Shown here one piece after another: positions 6,514-9,058 of a DNA stretch of 9,058 nucleotides (within the stretch, counting starts at the first letter, position 1; each line of letters begins with the position of its first letter). The stretch is taken from NCBI GenBank assembly GCA_020350725.1, contig CP070719.1, positions 1,330,921 through 1,339,978 of the forward strand. The letters run 5' to 3'. Under the pieces are notes generated by a model, which was not told the origin of the DNA, did no database searches, and saw nothing but the letters and a program-made list of their open reading frames with translations. The DNA comes from a bacterium (lineage in GTDB: Bacteria; BMS3Abin14). Made by a program: the position numbers and the translations under genes.

Positions 6514-6520
6514 AAAGGAG
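6514..6520 (+). promoter_or_regulatory. Stranded Shine-Dalgarno sequence after livG
   Basis: AAAGGAG begins one base after the livG stop codon and is a good ribosome-binding sequence, but no start codon with an open frame follows at normal distance. Instead the heptanucleotide tract begins at the very next base. In most liv operons livF starts here. The simplest explanation is that this was the livF ribosome-binding site before the repeat region was inserted. That is inference. Confidence 0.4.
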
Positions 6521-6611
6521 TATTCAGGATTCAGGATACAGTATTCAGTATTAAGCGCGAATTGAATCTGACATTTCGACAATATACTGACTACTGAATA
6601 CCGAATAACGA
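6521..6611. repeat. Heptanucleotide repeat tract 6, two inverted arms (TATTCAG / ATACTGA)
   Basis: The left arm has units starting at 6521 (TATTCAG), 6528 (GATTCAG), 6535 (GATACAG), 6542 (TATTCAG) and 6549 (TATTAAG). The right arm has reverse-complement type units starting at 6584 (ATACTGA), 6591 (CTACTGA), 6598 (ATACCGA) and 6605 (ATAACGA). A perfect 10-bp pairing, GTATTCAGTA at 6541-6550 with TACTGAATAC at 6592-6601, would form a stem over a 41-base loop. The element lies between livG and livF inside an otherwise tightly packed operon and would be transcribed. It ends 22 bases before the livF start. Confidence 0.75.
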
Positions 6612-6633
6612 TTCCCTTTTGTGAGGTTCATCC

Positions 6634-7371
6634 TTGTTAAAGGTCCGCAACATCACAACCTATTACGGCAGGATCAGGGTCCTCAAGGGCGTCTCGGTCC
6701 ACGTGGGTGAGGGCGAGATCGTCGCCCTCATAGGGGCCAACGGGGCGGGAAAGACCACCCTGATCAATGCCATCTGCGGTCTGTTGAAAGTCCAGACCGG
6801 AACCATCGAGCTGGAGGGAAGGCGGATCCACAACAGGTCGCCGGAGAGGATCGTCCGGGCCGGCCTCTCCCAGGTACCGGAAGGACGTCTGGTATTCGCC
6901 CCTCTCTCGGTGGAGGACAACCTCAAGCTGGGAGCGTATCTGAGGTACCGGGGAAAGGAAAAGGCTGAGGCCGACGAGACCCTCGAGGAGGTCTACTCCC
7001 TCTTCCCCGTCCTGAAAGAGAGGGCCGGACAGGTGGCCGGGACCCTGAGCGGGGGGGAGCAGCAGATGCTCGCCGTCGGCCGCGCCCTGATGGCCCGACC
7101 AAGACTGCTGCTCCTGGATGAACCCTCCCTGGGGCTCGCCCCCATGATCGCGGGCGAGATCTTCCGAACCATCGCCAAGCTCCGGGAGGAAGGCGTCACC
7201 ATTCTCCTCGTCGAACAGAACGCCAGAGCGGCCCTCGCCCTCGCCGACAGGGGATATGTCCTGGAAACGGGCACGGTCGTCCTCCAGGACAGGGCCGAGA
7301 GGCTCCTCAAGAACAGGGAGGTCCAGAGGGCCTACCTGGGAAAGGGGAAAAAGGAGATATGGGATGCCTGA
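6634..7371 (+). CDS. livF: Branched-chain amino acid-type ABC transporter ATPase LivF
   Basis: This 245-residue second ATP-binding subunit has the length normal for LivF. Walker A GANGAGKT is at 34-41, the Q-loop Gln at 80 followed by VPEGR, the signature TLSGGEQQ at 137-144, Walker B LLLLDEPSLGLAP at 158-170, and VEQN at 193-196. Gln in place of the switch His is the normal state in LivF and so is not a defect. The start is a TTG at 6634 with GTGAGG (6621-6626) as probable Shine-Dalgarno; LivF proteins normally begin just before the conserved LKVRNITTYYG-like segment, which supports this start. The gap to livG is unusual for this operon type and is filled by a heptanucleotide repeat element. 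An 11-bp inverted repeat overlaps its stop codon. Confidence 0.94.
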   Translation: MLKVRNITTYYGRIRVLKGVSVHVGEGEIVALIGANGAGKTTLINAICGLLKVQTGTIELEGRRIHNRSPERIVRAGLSQVPEGRLVFAPLSVEDNLKLGAYLRYRGKEKAEADETLEEVYSLFPVLKERAGQVAGTLSGGEQQMLAVGRALMARPRLLLLDEPSLGLAPMIAGEIFRTIAKLREEGVTILLVEQNARAALALADRGYVLETGTVVLQDRAERLLKNREVQRAYLGKGKKEIWDA

Positions 7372-7394
7372 TTTCCGCTGGTGATCAGGCATCC
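7362..7394 (+). other. Perfect 11-bp inverted repeat over the livF stop codon
   Basis: GGATGCCTGAT at 7362-7372 and ATCAGGCATCC at 7384-7394 pair perfectly around an 11-base loop, and the left arm includes the livF stop codon (7369-7371). No T-run follows, so it is not a classical intrinsic terminator. It could protect the mRNA 3' end, slow termination at the stop codon, or mark a Rho-dependent end between livF and the second paaK. Confidence 0.55.
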
Positions 7395-7466
7395 GGTACC
7401 GAGTTTCCAGGTTATTTCAAAAACCGCAATAATGAATCACCCCTTATTGATCTCCACGGTTGTTCG

Positions 7467-7501
7467 ACTGGAAACTGGAAACCGGAAACTGTACACTATT
7501 T
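7467..7501. repeat. Heptanucleotide repeat tract 7 (ACYGGAA words)
   Basis: Units start at 7467 and 7474 (both ACTGGAA), 7481 (ACCGGAA), 7488 (ACTGTAC) and 7495 (ACTATTT). The tract ends 15 bases before the ATG of the second paaK, directly upstream of its GAGGG ribosome-binding sequence (7504-7508). An inverted 9-mer partner, AGTTTCCAG at 7402-7410, matches CTGGAAACT at 7468-7476. The rest of the 145-base gap holds no gene and no convincing promoter. Confidence 0.8.
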
Positions 7502-7516
7502 TCGAGGGTGTGAATC

Positions 7517-8827
7517 ATGAGCGATCACCGAATCTGGGACGAAGAACGGGAGACGATGCCGAGGGACGAGCTGGAACAGCTCCAGCTCGAGAGGCTTCAG
7601 GCGACCTTCAACCGGGTCTACCGGAACGTCAAGTTCTACCGGAACCGGCTCGATGAGGCGGGGGTCCTTCCGGAGGACATCAAGGGCTTCGGGGACCTGG
7701 GAAAAATACCCTTCACCACGAAGGAAGATCTGAGGGAGAATTACCCTTACGGGATTTTCGCGGTCCCCCTCAGGGAGGTCGTCAGGATCCATTCCTCAAC
7801 GGGGACCACGGGAAAGCCCACGGTGGTCGGCTACACCCGTAACGACATCGACACGTGGAGCGAACTGGTGGCCCGTTTCATGACCGCCGGAGGGGTGACA
7901 AAGGACGACGTCGTCCAGATCGCCTTCGGATACGGCCTCTTCACCGGCGGATTCGGTCTCCACTACGGTGCCGAGAGGATCGGGGCCTCGGTCATTCCCA
8001 TCTCCAGCGGCAACACCAGAAGGCAGCTGATGATCATGGAGGACTACCGGACCTCGGTGCTCGTCTGTACGCCATCCTACTCCATCTACCTGGCCGAGGC
8101 CCTCGAGGAGAACGGCATCAACGCGGACCGGCTCAGCCTGAGGTACGGGCTTTTCGGCTCCGAACCATGGTCCGAGAGGATGAGGAGCGAGATCGAGAGC
8201 CGCCTGGGGATCATCGCCACCGACAACTACGGGCTGTCGGAAGTCATGGGCCCCGGCGTGGCCGGTGAATGCCTGGCCAAGTCGGGTCTCCATCTCAACG
8301 AGGACCACCTCATCCCGGAGATCATCGACCCTGAAACGGGTGAGGTCCTGCCCCTCGGGGAGAGGGGGGAACTGGTTATCACCACCATCACGAGAGAGGC
8401 CATGCCCCTGATCAGGTACAGGACAAGGGACCTGACCCGGCTGTACCGTGAGGAGTGCGAGTGCGGCAGAACCCTGGTCAAGATGGAGAAGGTGTCTGGC
8501 AGGACCGACGACATGATCATCATCAGGGGCGTGAACATCTTCCCCAGTCAGGTGGAGAAGGTCCTGTTCAGCTTTGAGGGGATCACCCCCCACTACCGGA
8601 TCGTCCTCAGCCGGGAGGGGGCGCTCGACGAGATGGCGGTCCTCGTGGAGGTCAACGAGACCCTGTTCTTCGACGAGATGAAGAAACAGAGGTTGCTGGT
8701 CGAGGAGATCAAGGAAGCCCTGCGGAGCGAGCTGGGGCTCAAGGTGTCCCTCAAGCTGGTCGAGCCCCGCAGCCTGGAGAGGTTCAAGGGCAAGGCCGAG
8801 AGGGTGATCGACGAGAGGGAGCGGTAG
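7517..8827 (+). CDS. paaK: Phenylacetate-CoA ligase family protein, copy 2
   Basis: This 436-residue aryl-CoA ligase is clearly paralogous to the protein at 448-1749 over its whole length, with the same order of motifs: P-loop [10 protein letters not shown] at 93-102, FGYGLFTGG at 137-145, YGLSE at 238-242, YRTRD at 301-305, GRTDDM at 328-333 leading into [11 protein letters not shown] at 337-347, and FKGKAER at 423-429 with probable catalytic Lys426. The CxCG motif (314-317) is also shared. The reaction is ATP- and CoA-dependent activation of an aryl acid. Differences between the copies are spread along the protein, including the putative substrate-pocket region (NAYGYG in copy 1, IAFGYG here), so the two may prefer different acids; this is inference. 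The ATG has GAGGG upstream at 7504-7508. It is the last gene of the unit; a probable terminator follows. Confidence 0.93.
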   Translation: MSDHRIWDEERETMPRDELEQLQLERLQATFNRVYRNVKFYRNRLDEAGVLPEDIKGFGDLGKIPFTTKEDLRENYPYGIFAVPLREVVRIHSSTGTTGKPTVVGYTRNDIDTWSELVARFMTAGGVTKDDVVQIAFGYGLFTGGFGLHYGAERIGASVIPISSGNTRRQLMIMEDYRTSVLVCTPSYSIYLAEALEENGINADRLSLRYGLFGSEPWSERMRSEIESRLGIIATDNYGLSEVMGPGVAGECLAKSGLHLNEDHLIPEIIDPETGEVLPLGERGELVITTITREAMPLIRYRTRDLTRLYREECECGRTLVKMEKVSGRTDDMIIIRGVNIFPSQVEKVLFSFEGITPHYRIVLSREGALDEMAVLVEVNETLFFDEMKKQRLLVEEIKEALRSELGLKVSLKLVEPRSLERFKGKAERVIDERER

Positions 8828-8834
8828 AACGGTC

Positions 8835-8863
8835 AAGACCTGGATCCCGGTTCCGGTTTTTTT
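8835..8863 (+). terminator. Probable intrinsic terminator after paaK copy 2
   Basis: A stem of six or more base pairs with one bulged T (8838-8844 with 8852-8857, extendable by A-T pairs outward) closes on a 7-base loop and runs straight into a T-tract of seven (8857-8863). It starts eight bases after the paaK stop codon and separates the transport/ligase unit from the sugar-nucleotide gene downstream. The stem is modest, so confidence is moderate. Confidence 0.5.
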
Positions 8864-8864
8864 G

Positions 8865-8899
8865 GAGTTTTAAACTTTGGATTTTGGACTTTGGATTAA
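8865..8899. repeat. Heptanucleotide repeat tract 8 (GGAYTTT words)
   Basis: Units start at 8865 (GAGTTTT), 8872 (AAACTTT), 8879 (GGATTTT), 8886 (GGACTTT) and 8893 (GGATTAA). GGATTTT and GGACTTT are the same words as in the tract at 252-286, more than 8.5 kb away and on the same strand. The tract follows the probable terminator directly and ends 48 bases before the start codon of the next gene. Confidence 0.75.

Positions 8900-9058
<159 letters not shown>

Noticed and set aside
7796-8836. Long open frame of 346 codons on the minus strand opposite paaK copy 2
   Set aside because: Its protein has no recognisable domain, it mirrors the codons of a clear enzyme gene, and a similar antisense frame exists opposite paaK copy 1 (922-1770). 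This is the usual effect of GC-rich codon use.

Overview
The window comes from a GC-rich bacterial chromosome. Gene content and style (a Liv-type ABC transporter bracketed by two phenylacetate-CoA ligase paralogues with an ACT-domain protein) point to an anaerobic, amino-acid or aryl-acid using bacterium, most likely of the Desulfobacterota (former Deltaproteobacteria). This placement is inferred from gene order and is not shown by any marker gene. All genes lie on the + strand.

Layout: 1-447 has no gene. It holds a palindromic repeat element, CACAGAG repeats around a small hairpin, two heptanucleotide-repeat tracts and a strong sigma70-type promoter (364-393). Then follow paaK copy 1 (448-1749), an AT-rich gap, a double-ACT protein (1939-2370), a periplasmic solute-binding protein (2465-3655), a strong hairpin (3761-3790), livH (3881-4765), livM (4762-5754), livG (5751-6512), a repeat-filled gap, livF (6634-7371), a gap, and paaK copy 2 (7517-8827). 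A probable terminator at 8835-8863 closes the unit. The start of an unrelated gene, GDP-mannose 4,6-dehydratase (8948 to the window end), follows.

How the genes fit together: the binding protein, two permeases and two ATPases form one complete HAAT-family importer. The two ligases would activate an aryl acid to its CoA thioester with ATP, and the ACT protein may sense an amino acid. The simplest reading is an uptake-and-activation unit for aromatic amino acids or the aryl acids made from them (phenylacetate, hydroxyphenylacetate or indoleacetate type). The exact substrate cannot be read from the sequence.

The most unusual feature lies between the genes. Six of the seven gaps carry degenerate tandem repeats with a strict 7-base period but different words (GGAYTTT, ATCACRA, AACYGTG, ACYGGAA, TATTCAG types). 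In one tract the 7-base phase is kept across several changes of word. The tracts tend to end shortly before start codons. One appears to have split livG from livF, leaving a Shine-Dalgarno sequence stranded. Their origin and function are unknown to me.
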